Below are positions 52,901 through 62,940 of a DNA stretch of 64,000 nt, piece by piece. The position numbers were made by a program, and so were the translations under genes. The stretch covers positions 806,001 to 870,000 of the forward strand of contig JAPMOS010000008.1 in NCBI GenBank assembly GCA_027972325.1. The letters run 5' to 3'. The notes under the pieces are model-generated. The model searched no databases and had not been told where the DNA came from. It worked only from the letters and a program-made list of their open reading frames with translations. The stretch's first letter is position 1. Each line of letters starts with the position of its first letter. This stretch comes from Paratrimastix pyriformis. Its lineage: Eukaryota; Preaxostyla; Paratrimastigidae.

Positions 52901-54015
52901 CGTCGGGGCGCCCGTCGGCCCCCGGGTCGACCTGGTGGCTGAGGGCGGCCATGAAGCTGGCGGCGCGCTCCTGGAGGAGGGTCGTCACGGTGGCGATCTC
53001 CTCCTCGCCCGTCAGGAAGACCAGCATGTCCCCCGGGGGCAGCTCCCGGTGCAGCTGGGTCACGCAGGTCGTGGCCGCGTCCAGGTAGTCCGTGACGGGG
53101 GTCCCCGTGTAGAAGACCTCCACCGGGAACTGGCGACCCCGGATGTGCAGCGTCCGGGCCCTGCACCAACAGGACCAACCGCACAAATGAAGCCCCAAGA
53201 AGTGGGGCGGGGGAGGGAGGGCAGGGGGGGGGGGGGGCAGAGACCACAGACCCGCCCAGGAAGGAGGCGAACTTCTCGGCATCGAGAGTGGCCGACATGA
53301 CGATCAGCTTCAGCGGACACAGGGGGGTGCTGGAGGGCTGCTCCTCCGGCTGGCCCGGCGGGGCGCCGCCTGCTGGGGGCTGCTGCTCCCCCGGGGCCGC
53401 CTTGGGGGCCGCGGCGCGGCGGGTGGCGATGCGCTTGAGGAGGCCCAGCAGGATGTCCGACTGGGCGGTGCGCTCGTGGGCCTCGTCGAGGATGACCACG
53501 CTGTACTCGCGGAGGAGCGGGTCCAGCAGGGCCTCCCGGAGGAGCATGCCTCCGGTGAGGTACTTCAGGGCGGTCACACCCCGGTGCATCCGCTCGTCGA
53601 ACCGGACCGCGTAGCCCACTTCCTCGCCCAGGAGGACCCCCATTTCGGAGGCGACGCGCCGGGCGATGCTGGTGGCGGCCACACGGCGGGGCTGCACGAT
53701 GGCAATCATGGGCCGTGCGCTGCTCCCGGGGGTGGGACGCGTGTAGAGGCCAGTATCGTAGAGGAACTGCGGGACCTGTGTGGTTTTGCCCGAACCTGTC
53801 TCACCGACGATGATCAGATTGTCGGAAGCACCCACTTCTCGAAGAATTTCGTCACGCGCACCATAAATGGGTAATTGTTGTCTCGCAGGAAGAAGATCAT
53901 GGGCAATTCGCGAGAGTTCCTTCTTACTGAGCTTATCCAACTGTTTGTTCGATGTCCCCTTGCGTTCATGAAAGAAGACAGTCTTGGGGGCGTCTTCCAC
54001 CTCGTGCGCCAGCAT
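49442..54015 (-). CDS. DEAH-box ATP-dependent RNA helicase (DHX33/DHX35/DHX40-like size class)
   Basis: The first large exon (from about 54040 to 53260) has all N-lobe motifs: [18 protein letters not shown] (Walker A), [34 protein letters not shown] (motif II, DEAH) and [13 protein letters not shown] (motif III). The C-lobe follows in separate exons: [13 protein letters not shown] (53030), [14 protein letters not shown] (52700), [17 protein letters not shown] (52450), [12 protein letters not shown] (52120) and RQRAGRAGR (52030). Helicase-associated parts follow: [32 protein letters not shown] (50770), [16 protein letters not shown] (50630), [11 protein letters not shown] (50050), [18 protein letters not shown] (49800). 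The tail is Lys/Arg-rich and stops at 49442. A Ser/Asp/Glu-rich insertion sits in the second RecA domain (52950-52740). Such helicases act in splicing, ribosome or RNA-surveillance steps. The start is tentative: 54015 is the first in-frame ATG, but the open frame extends upstream and a small 5' exon is likely. Confidence 0.88.
51899..51921. repeat. poly(G) tract in a helicase intron
   Basis: A run of about 22 G on the plus strand (C on the coding strand) between the GRAGR exon and the [10 protein letters not shown] exon of the helicase gene. Confidence 0.8.
52165..52290. repeat. (CACCGACACCATC)n minisatellite in a helicase intron
   Basis: About nine imperfect 12-16-bp units of CACCGACACCATC, some with an extra CATC. 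It lies between the exons for [13 protein letters not shown] and [10 protein letters not shown]. Confidence 0.85.
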
Positions 54016-54196
54016 GAGTCGATCACCCAAAGGTATTTGCAACTATCTTCGTTTGGGCCGTTGGCAGCCCGTTCCGGCTGTACCGAATCATGAGCAGTCT
54101 GTGGGTGTGAAAAAAATATTCCCACCTTGCATTTCAAATTTCTTAGCCAAAACTACTTCTGGTCAGCCATCGCCTGAGCATCGGTCCTCCCCGAGA
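54016..54196. promoter_or_regulatory. divergent promoter region, DEAH helicase / CFAP74-like
   Basis: About 180 bp between the two proposed starts, AT-rich (an AAAAAATATT stretch at 54112-54121). Part of it may be an unrecognised 5' exon of the helicase, because the helicase frame stays open to about 54042. Confidence 0.45.
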
Positions 54197-56570
54197 ATGC
54201 AGGCAGCGAACGAAGCTGTAGCCCGTGCTCAAGAAATGCGATATATAAGGGAAACGCAGGCACGGACAGCACAGATGCGGACAGGGCTTCTCCAACCTTT
54301 GATCGAAGAGGAGACGCTCACCGAGACAAGGTATGCCTTCGCGATCGAGGAATGCGAAAAGTTGGAGGCTGCTTATGATGATGCGAAAAAATCTGAAGGG
54401 TTTGTGCCACGGTCGATCTCAGTGGTGGAAGAATGCATCATCTTTAGAACGCCGGATGCTCTCCCGGGCGCTGTCATGCGAACGATGCAAGAAACGCTCG
54501 CCAAGGTCGGTGGTTCCTGCCTCCCCACGTGGCTCGAGTCACTCTTCGCAGCGGGCCCGGGAGCGGGACGAGCTGGAGCGGCGCCTGGGCGACCTCCGCC
54601 AGCAGCACACCGAGGCCGAGTTGGGTCAGCCGACGGGCCCGCCAGGCGGGCTGGGTCGGGTGTGGTAAAAGGATCGCTTTGAACTTCCTTGTTGGGGCCT
54701 GGGGTGGCGGCGGGGCTGCCGGGTGGCCGCAGCCCTCTCGAGGCAGGAGATCCGCGAGGTCTCGTACGGCCCCCAGCAGGCCCACCTGGGGCACGTCCAG
54801 GAGGAGGAGCGGCGCCGGATGGAGGAGACCGCACGGGCCCGAGCCGACCGCGAGTATGACGTGGCTTCCCTGTCTGCTGGAAGCCCCCCCGCCGGCGCCC
54901 CGTCCCGGGCGATATGTGCCGCTGGCCCGTCCGGCCCTTTGGCTCTTCTCACCCGGCACCGATCCGATCCGATCCGATCCGATCCGATCCGATCCGATCC
55001 CATGCCGCGATGCCGCGATGCTGGGATGGGGGCTGGGTGACGGGGCTGCGGGGGGGCGGGGATGGAACGGGGCAGGCTGGTGCGGCGCCACGAGCAGTTC
55101 GACGAGGATGCCCGCCGGGCCGTCGACCAGGCCGCCGCCCAGAACGAGCGCGCCATCGAGGCCGCCCAGCGGGTCCGCCCCGCCCCCGGTGGGTCCCCCA
55201 TGAGGGGCGCATCATCCACCTCTCTGGGGCCCCCGATGAGGTGCCCCCGATGAGGTGCTCATCATTCGCCTCCCGTCTGGACGATTGGGTCTCGACGTGC
55301 GGCTCCTGGCCAGGCGCGGCGGGAGGCCCGGGCGCGGCTGCGTGAGCACCAGGCCCGCCACGCTGCCGAGGAGGCCCAGCAGGCCCAGCAGGCCCAGGAC
55401 ATGAAGGTCGGCACCCTCCCTCCCTGCCACTCCTCTCCTGTGCCGCGCTGCCCCTGCTGCCGCCCTGGGGGGGGAGGGGGGGCTCCCTTGGCGGCACCTG
55501 AGCGGCTCGCACGGGGACGCGGCCACAGACGCGGCGGATCGATGCCGTGCTGGGCCTCAAGCAGAGCGCCGACCGAGCCGCGGCCGAGGTGCAGGCGCTC
55601 GCTGTCACCAGGCCCGCCCCGATGCTCCCGCCCTTCACCGCCCTTCCTCGCTCGACCTCCTCGTCATGTTTTGGCTCATCGCCACTCTGGGTCTGGGCTG
55701 GGCTGGGCTGGGCTGGGCTGGTTGGGTTGGGCTATGCTGGGCTGCGCCTGTGGCCACCAGGCGGCGGGAGGCGCGCGAGCTTCAGGCCCGGTTCGAGGCC
55801 GAGAAGGGCCAGCTGCTGCTGGCTGCCCGGAACCCGTACGAGGTCTTCCGGGCCCGGGAGATGGAGGCCCGCCGGGCGGCCCACGTGCGGGCCGTCCAGG
55901 AGCACGAGGCCCAGGCCCAGACCCGCATCGCCGCCCAGGTGGCCCATGAGAAGGCCTGGTCCGGACCTGCCGCCCGGGCCCAGCCCAGGCCCATGCGGTG
56001 CGGGGGGCTGCCTGTCCTCGGGGTTCGCATCTGGGCCGCCACCCACCGGGGCGTTCGCTGTCCCGCGGGCGGGTCGGGCCGGCAGCGACGAGGTCCAGGC
56101 GGCCCAGCGGCACGCCGAGAAGGAGACCGTCGCCCGGTTCAGCCGCGAGACGGGGCCCATCGCCGCTCAGGAGCGCCAGGCAGCCTGTCCGTTGGATACC
56201 CCCTCCCTCCCTCCTCCTCCCCTCCCCTTCCTCCCCCCCGCGTCCGTGCCCACGCGTCCACCCCGCAGCCTCCACTTCCCTCGCTGGGTCCCCTTCGCTC
56301 GCTCGGCGGATGGTCGGGGCGCTCATCCCTCGCCGGGCCGTCACCGTCCTGGGGCGGGATGTTGGGGCGGGATGTCTTCTTCTTGGTGGGGCGGGATGTC
56401 TTCTTCTTGGTGGGGGGATGTCTTCTTCTTGTTGGGGCGGGTCGTCGGGGCGCGGGGCGCAGACCTGCGGAGCCGCAACCAGGCGGGGCCGAGATCCTCG
56501 ACCCCACCGGCCGCGGCGGCCCCATCATGCCCTCCGCGGTCCGCCCGCCAGCCCGCCAGCCCGCCAGCCC

Positions 56571-56601
<31 letters not shown>

Positions 56602-59600
56602 CGCCCGCCCGCCCGCCCGCCCGCCCGCCCGCCCCGTCATTGCCCACCACCCACCCTCCCTGCCTTGGCGCCCCTTTCGCTCGGGCCGCATGCCCATCCG
56701 ATCGCATGCCCATCCGATCGCATGCCCATCCGATCGCATGCCCATCCGATCGCATGCCCATCCGATCGCATGCCCATCCGATCGCATGCCCATCCGATCG
56801 CGTGGTCGGTCGGGCCTCACACGGGGCTGCGGGTGGTGCGGCGGGTGGCAGGTGGCCCGCATCCCGGCCTCGCGCTTCCCCAAGCCGCCAAACCCGGACG
56901 CCATCATGACCCGGGTCCGCGCCCGCGCCCCCAGCCCGCCCATCCCCATCCCCATATCCCCATCCCCATATCCCCATCCCCATATCCCCCATCCCCATAT
57001 CCCCCATCCCCATATCCCCCATCCCCCATCCCCCATATCCCCCATCCCCCATCCTCCCGTGGGTCGGCCCCACTCGTCGCCTTTGTCCGCCTCATGGTCG
57101 CCGGGTCTGACCACCATGTTCCCCGGGACCCTCGCACACGGGGACCCTCGCTGGGACCGGCTTGACCTGGATGGACCCTGGGACCCTGACCACGGGACCC
57201 TGACCATGGGACCATGGGGGCGGATGGTGTTGTGGTGGGGGCGCCCAGCTGCGGGATGCCTTCCCCGAGGGCTGCGCCCAGGCCGACCGGACGCGGGCCC
57301 TGGGGCAGACCCGCCGGGCGGCCCGGGGCGACTCGAGCGACGAGGACGAGGACCCGGCCGCCTTCGCGCCGCCCCTCGACCCCACCGCCGCCGCCGAGGG
57401 CTTCGGGCCCCCCGCCCGCCTGGCCCCCCGCCCCGGCCAGCAGCAGCCCGCGCCCGGTGCCCACACTCGGGCAGGCCGCCCCGCCTCGCGCCCCACAAGC
57501 CGCGGTGGGTCGGCTCCCGGTCGGCGCTCCGCCCCCCGCGGCCACCCCTCCCGCCCACCCACCCACCCGTCCCGCCACTCCCACCCGGCACCTGGGTGGT
57601 TCCCTGACCGGGGGTTCCGCTGCCGTGGTGCCGCAGGGCGGGCGCGCAGCCCGGGGCCGGACGAGCAGCAGGGGCCGGCGCCCGTGCAAGAGCTGGCCCA
57701 ACCCGAGGCGCAGGGCCTCTGGGCGGCCCCGCCCAGCCCCGGGGGCGTGGGCACGCTGGGCAGCAGGCCCCCCACCCAGCCGGCCCTGCTGCGGACCCTC
57801 TCGGCGGGCGGTGGGCAGCCCAGCCCCCCGGCCACGCCGGGCGGTGCTGGGGGCGGCCCGGGGGGGCGGCTCCCGGTGGGGCGGCAGCCGCTGCCGGCCG
57901 AGCGGCGGCCCGACTACCGGCTGATCGCCTCGCCCGACGTGGGGCTCGGCCCCAAGAAGCGTGCCGCCCTGGCCTCCACCCTGGGGGCCCTGGCCCCACG
58001 GCCCATGCCCGACGGTGGCGACGAGTCCGGCCCCGAGGCGCCAGGCTTGGGCCCCGAGGCTGCGGGCCCCGGCCCTGCCACCCGGGAGGCCTCGCCCGCC
58101 AAGAGGCGCGACCTCGCCGCCCCCGCCGTCCGTCCTGACCGCCCGCCATCCCCGGGGCGGCCCGCCGGGCGATCTGGTCCCCCTCATGGCCCGTGCGAGC
58201 TCACCCATGGTTGCCGCCTTTACCCACGCGTGGCTGGGCGGGCCGGATGGCCGCAGGAGCGGGCGCCCTTCCTGTGCGAGCCCGAGGAGGTGCTCTTCAA
58301 GGACTTCGACGTGGGCGCCACCTACGCGGCCGACGTCCGCCCCGCATCGCACGCACCCACACACGCGCTCGCACCCCATACACCCCCTCGCACCCCCCCA
58401 CCTCGCCTCCGCCCGCTCCCGCTCCCGCTCCCGCTCCACGTCCTCGGGGTGCCCCTGACGCCTTCCGTCCGTGGCTGGGGGCTGTGGGCTGGGGCTGCAG
58501 GTGCGGCTGACGAACGTCTCGGGGGGCATCTGCAGTTTCAAGGTGGGCGACCTCAGCCCCGACATCCGCAACTACTTCGACATCACCTACCGCCACCCTG
58601 GTCCGCTCCCCCTGGCCCCCATCGCCACAGCCGCAGCCACTCGGCACAGCCACTCGGCGCAGCTGCCCAAGGCGGCAGGTGCCCGCACCTCCCTTGGGCT
58701 GCCCATGCCCCACCTTGGGCTGCCCATGCCCCACCTTGGGCTGCCCATGGCCCACCTTGGGCTCTTCGTCGGGGGTGTGCAGGGCGCATCTCTGCGGGCC
58801 TCTCGGCGACGCTGCACGTGGCCTTTGCCCCGAAGGTCAACCAGGACATCGTCAGCCGGATCCCCATCGCGGCCGAGTGCGGCGGCCCCAGCTGCGACAT
58901 CCCCCTCCGCTGCCTCACCAAGAAGGCCCGCCCCTCCACCCGCCCCCTCCACCCGCCCCTCCACCCGCCCCCTCGGGTCCTCCATCCTCTGCCCCGCGCC
59001 CCCCGGAGGGCCGCCCGTCGCCTTGCCGCCCCCTCCTGCCTGGTTGGATGCCCCTCGTGCCTCGTGCCTCATGTCTGGCTGTGCCCCGTGGGCCGTGGGC
59101 CGGGTGGGCGGGCACAGGCGGTGCTGGGCGTGGCCACGGCCGAGGTGGACCTGGGGACGGTGGTGCTCGGCGAGGAGGGCCGGGCCGTCCTCAGGCTCAC
59201 CAACGGGGGCGCCCTGGCCCGCTCATTCACCCTGCGGCCCGCCGCCCCGCCCGCCCCGCTCCTCGCCGACCGGGCGGCCACCCCGGGGGCCGACCTGCCC
59301 GCCGACCGGGCCCGGGCGCCCTGGGTGCCCCCCTCGACCGCCCCGCTGGGGGTCCCGGCCAGCCCGGGCGCCCGCCCGCGACCCGCGGCCCGCGGTGGGG
59401 CGGCGACGGATGAGGGCCCCCCCGAGGGGCCGCCCTACGACCCGCTGGCCCTCTTCGCCTTCGCCTCGGCCGCCCCCCAGCCGCAGCAACCCCAGCCGGC
59501 CACGGGCGGTCCGGGCAGCCCGCGGTCGCCCCGGGAGCGGGGCGGGGCCGCCGGCGATGAGGAGAGCGACAGCGAGAGCGAGGGGGCCGAGGCAGCCCGG

Positions 59601-61401
59601 GCCTGGGCGGGCGTGGTGACGGTGGGCCAGCGAGGCGGGGCCGTCGAGGGCTACGGGGCCACCGCCGTGACGCTCACCTTCCGGCCCCGGGCCCCGGGGC
59701 TGCTGCGGGGGGCCCTGCGAGTGCGCTTCGACGATGCCGGCGCCCCCGAGACGGTCGTCCCGGTGCGGGGGGTGGCCCTGGCGGTGCCGGTCTTCGTGCG
59801 GGAGCCCCTGGTGGACTTCCGCTGCTGCGCGGTGGGGCGCCTCTACCGGGCCCGGCTGCTGCTCGAGAACCGGGGCAAGGCGGCCATGCTGTGCAAGGTG
59901 GCGCCCCCGGCCGCCCTGGCGGGGTCGCTGCAGGTGGTCCCCGGGTTCGGCTTCTGCCAGGCAGGCGGCGTCATGCCCATCCAGGTCGGTGCGATGCCCC
60001 TTCCCCGCCGCCCCGTTGGACCCACGGCGAGCCGTTGGCAGCAGGCGGCAGCAGGGGCAGAGCTCACCTTGGGGCTGGGGGGGCTGGGGGGCTGGGGCTG
60101 GGGGCTGGGACTGGGGCAGCTCAAGTTCCGGCCGGGGGCTGATCTGCTCGAGCGGGCGGCCGATCCGCGGACGGGGATCCTCGAGGTGCCGCTGACCATC
60201 GCCGTCCCCGACCAGCCCCTCCCCGTGCAGGCCCTCATCAGGGCACAGGTCCGTCCCACCCCGCACCCACCACCCACCCCCTTCGGACCGCTCGCATCCT
60301 CGGGCTGCGGACCGTGGGTCCCTGGCAGCACCATGAGCCTCCGTGGGTGGCGCTGACCTCCGTGGGTGGCGCTGCGCTGATCTGGTCTCCCCCCGCGGGC
60401 CGCAGCTGACGGGGAGCGAGCTGGTCTTTGCCCCGGCGGAGCTGGACTTCGGCGCGGTCTCGGTCGAGGAGGGCGCCGTCCGGACGGTGACCGTCACCAA
60501 CCGCTGCCGCCTCCCCCAGAAGTCCGGCCCCGACCCCTGTCCCCGTGCCCACATGCCACGTGCCCCCGTGCCCGCCTGCCGGCGGGCTCTGTGGTGGGGT
60601 GGGGTCTGATTCTGATGATGTCATCATCGGGGGGCCGTGTGGCGGGGCGGGGGCAGATTCGGCTTCGTGGGTCTGCCCAAGGGGATCGACGTCCAGCCCA
60701 ACGACGGCTTCGGCACCCTGCTGCCCTTCCAGTCCCTGGTCGGCCCCCGTGCCCGTGCCCGTGCCCATGTTCCCGCCCGTGCCCGTGCCCGTGCCCGTGC
60801 CCGTGCCCGTGCCCATGCCCATGCCCGTGCCCGTGCCCGTGCCCATGCCCGTGCCCGTGCCCGTGCCCATGTTCCCGCCCGTTCCCGCCCGTCCCCTGCT
60901 GTTCTGATGCCCTCCGACTCTGGCCGCCCCGCCCCCCCGGCCGGTGGCAGAACCTGCGGGTGAGCTTCAGCCCGCCCGCGGCGACGCCCTTCGAGGCCGA
61001 CCTGCAGGTGAAGACCTCCTTCAGCCGCCAGTTCGCCCTGCCCTGCCGCGGCACGGGGGTCCGTCCCGCCCACCCACCCCCCTTGGCCTTCATGGTGTTG
61101 TCCTTGGCTTGGGGGCCCTTGATCTTCATGGATGGCTTGGGGGGGAGCCGGGCGGGGGCCGCAGGTGACGGCGGGGCTGCGTCTGAGCCGGGCGGCGCTG
61201 GTGATGCCGGCCACGGCTGTGGGGGACAGCCGCACCCTGGCCACCCGGCTCATCCACCCGGCCCTGCCCGGCCAGGGCCCGCTGCTCTTCCAGTTCGCCC
61301 TGCCGGCTGCCCTCCAGGCCGCCCTCAGGGTCCGCGCCCACGCCCGGCAGCGCGCCACTCCCCGCCCGCACACGGGCACACACACACACACACACAATTG
61401 A
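54197..61401 (+). CDS. CFAP74: CFAP74-like axonemal protein (coiled coil plus ASH/MSP-like domains), 3' end uncertain
   Basis: Start ATG at 54197 (MQAANEAVARAQEMRYIRET). Exon 1 ends at 54505 with a GTCGGT donor. Exons to about 56180 encode a charged coiled coil (RARERDELERRLGDLRQQHT, LSRQEIREVSYGPQQAHLGH, RREARELQARFEAEKGQLLL, EMEARRAAHVRAVQEHEAQA). A Pro/Ala linker follows (57250-58150). Then come beta-sandwich ASH-like repeats: LFKDFDVGATYA (58291), VRLTNVSGGICSFKVGDLSP (58501), GLSATLHVAFAPKVNQDIVS (58795), LGTVVLGEEGRAVLRLTNGG (59149), DFRCCAVGRLYRARLLLENR (59815), ELVFAPAELDFGAVSVEEGA (60419), LRVSFSPPAATPFEADLQVK (60955) and LRLSRAALVMPATAVG (61177). The order coiled coil then ASH repeats, and the NVSGG.CSF and GLSATL.V.F.P patterns, match CFAP74 of the ciliary central-pair C1d region. 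The last clear exon ends at about 61329 with a GTCCGC donor; the stop at 61401 may be intronic, and the rest of the gene may lie beyond the LINE. Confidence 0.72.
54957..55001. repeat. (GATCC)n pentanucleotide repeat
   Basis: About nine copies of CGATC in an intron of the CFAP74-like gene. Confidence 0.85.
56690..56806. repeat. 16-bp minisatellite (GATCGCATGCCCATCC)n
   Basis: Seven perfect 16-bp units in an intron of the CFAP74-like gene. Each contains GATC and the palindrome GCATGC, also seen in the unrelated 13-bp repeat at 12199. Confidence 0.9.
56938..57052. repeat. (CATCCCCATATCCC)n repeat
   Basis: Short ATCCCC/ATATCC units repeated over about 115 bp, CFAP74-like intron. Confidence 0.8.
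58683..58762. repeat. 20-bp repeat (CTTGGGCTGCCCATGCCCCA)n
   Basis: Four copies of a 20-bp unit in the intron between the FDITYRHP exon and the GLSATLHVAFAP exon of the CFAP74-like gene. Confidence 0.85.
60748..60892. repeat. (CCCGTG)n hexanucleotide repeat
   Basis: About 22 CCCGTG/CCCATG units directly between two ASH-domain exons of the CFAP74-like gene. Confidence 0.9.
61377..61397. repeat. (CA)n microsatellite at the LINE 3' junction
   Basis: About ten CA units at the boundary between the host gene and the LINE. It could be a pre-existing intronic CA repeat (others are at 7008-7021, 18216-18223, 20648-20665, 33466-33478, 33554-33580 and 49885-49913) or the element's own 3' tail. Confidence 0.75.
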
Positions 61402-61789
61402 AAAGAGGGAAGAGAGACACCGCAAGAAATGTAGGCACAGTCCACGAGGGAAGCGCCATAGTCAAGCAGTGTCCACCAAGCCAACATACGCAAGCAGGCG
61501 GCAGCGAACAAGGGTCAGTCAACGGCAAAGCGCTCAGGCGGAAGAGCACGTCAACATCCGAGACCGGAAATCAGGACCCACAAGGGATCCGTCACATGGT
61601 GTGGATGGACAGCTCACGCTCTCACCACATCGCACGGCAGCAGCATGTGTCGCGCCAAAGGGGTCCCCGACACAGGCAAGACAAGGGGCAATCGGAGCAT
61701 ATGACACAGACCTTTTCGATTGGGTGCGCAAGTAGAATGTCGATGGCGAGCATCGACGACGGACGGGACGGGCAACGAACGGGACGGGT

Positions 61790-61915
61790 CGGGACGGGAC
61801 GGCGCACCAGGGACGGGACGTAGGGGCAGCACGACCAGGACAGGCCGCACGTAGCACAGAGGGGCACGGTGAAGAACGGGACGGACGGGACGGGACGGGA
61901 CGGGACGGGACGGGG
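61790..61915. repeat. GGGACGG / CGGGA pentanucleotide repeat in the LINE 3' region
   Basis: Runs of GACGG units at 61791-61802 and 61881-61915, with relatives at 61765-61782 and 62092-62150. They sit in the putative 3' untranslated region of the LINE. Confidence 0.8.
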
Positions 61916-62639
61916 CCGGGGTGGAGAGTGTGGGGGAGCAGTAGGGACAGGACGAAGAAAGAAAACGGTCCATCCCCACGAGACGGGGAGTGGATCCGGA
62001 AAGTGTAGTGGCACCCAGAATGAGCCTACTGATCGGAGCGCTAGGGGCAGTGCCACCACCTCCGGGGGATCCCCCCGGCCACACACCACCACGGGACGGG
62101 ACGAGCAAAACAAAAGGACGGGACGAGCAAGGGGACGGGACAGGACAGGGGACAAGGGACACGGGTCAGGACAGGCAGCTGAGTTACAGATGGATCGCCC
62201 ATGGGGTCCACACTTGGTCGCCCGGGACAGGAAGATCCAGTAACTGCAGCGCAGGACAGTGTCAGAGATCGAGGTGGAGAGGGTTTTGGAGCCAATGCCC
62301 AGCAGCCGGGTCATGGCATGATAGGAACGTGTCAGGAACCCGATGGAGCCCACCTCGAAGGGGACCAGCTCCACCGTCCAGCCCTTCACCGCCAGGTCGC
62401 GGGTCAGGGCCAAATAGCGGGCTGTTTTACGCTCGTGTGCCGCACTCACATTGTGCTCCGAGGGGACTGTAAGTTCCAGGAGCACAATCTTTCAGTGTCT
62501 CCGAGCGCAGCACCAGGTCCGGGCGCTGCTGGGTGCCGGCACCCCAGTGCAGCATCCAGGGGAACACCATTCGGGAAATCGGGCAGGTCAACGTACATCA
62601 CCCAGTCACGGGCCAGATCAAGTAAGCTCGGGGCGGCAG

Positions 62640-62940
62640 CAGCGGCAGCAGGGACGGCAGCAGGGGCGGGGACAGGGACATGGGCGCGAGGGGCGGGAGC
62701 AGGCGGGACAGCTGGAGCAGCTGGGGCAGGAACAGGAGCAGGAGCAGGGGCAGGGGCTTTGGCTGCGGCCACAGCAGCAGCAGCTTTCACGAAGCGGACA
62801 CAGGCACGGGTTCGAGCCGGAGCAGCCGCAGCAACAATAGCAGCAGCAGTAGCAAGGGCAGGAGCAGGAGCAGGAGCAGGAGCGGGAGCAGGAGCAGGAG
62901 CAGGAGCAGGGGCAGGGGCAGGGACAGGGGCAGCCGCAAC
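62640..62940 (-). repeat. Ala/Pro-coding low-complexity insertion in LINE ORF
   Basis: GCAGGAGCAGG-type repeats reading PAPAPAPA on the minus strand. A peptide RFVKAAA.VAAA occurs on both sides (near 62960 and 62800), so the block seems to have grown by duplication of a segment that includes part of the RT C-terminal domain. Confidence 0.75.
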
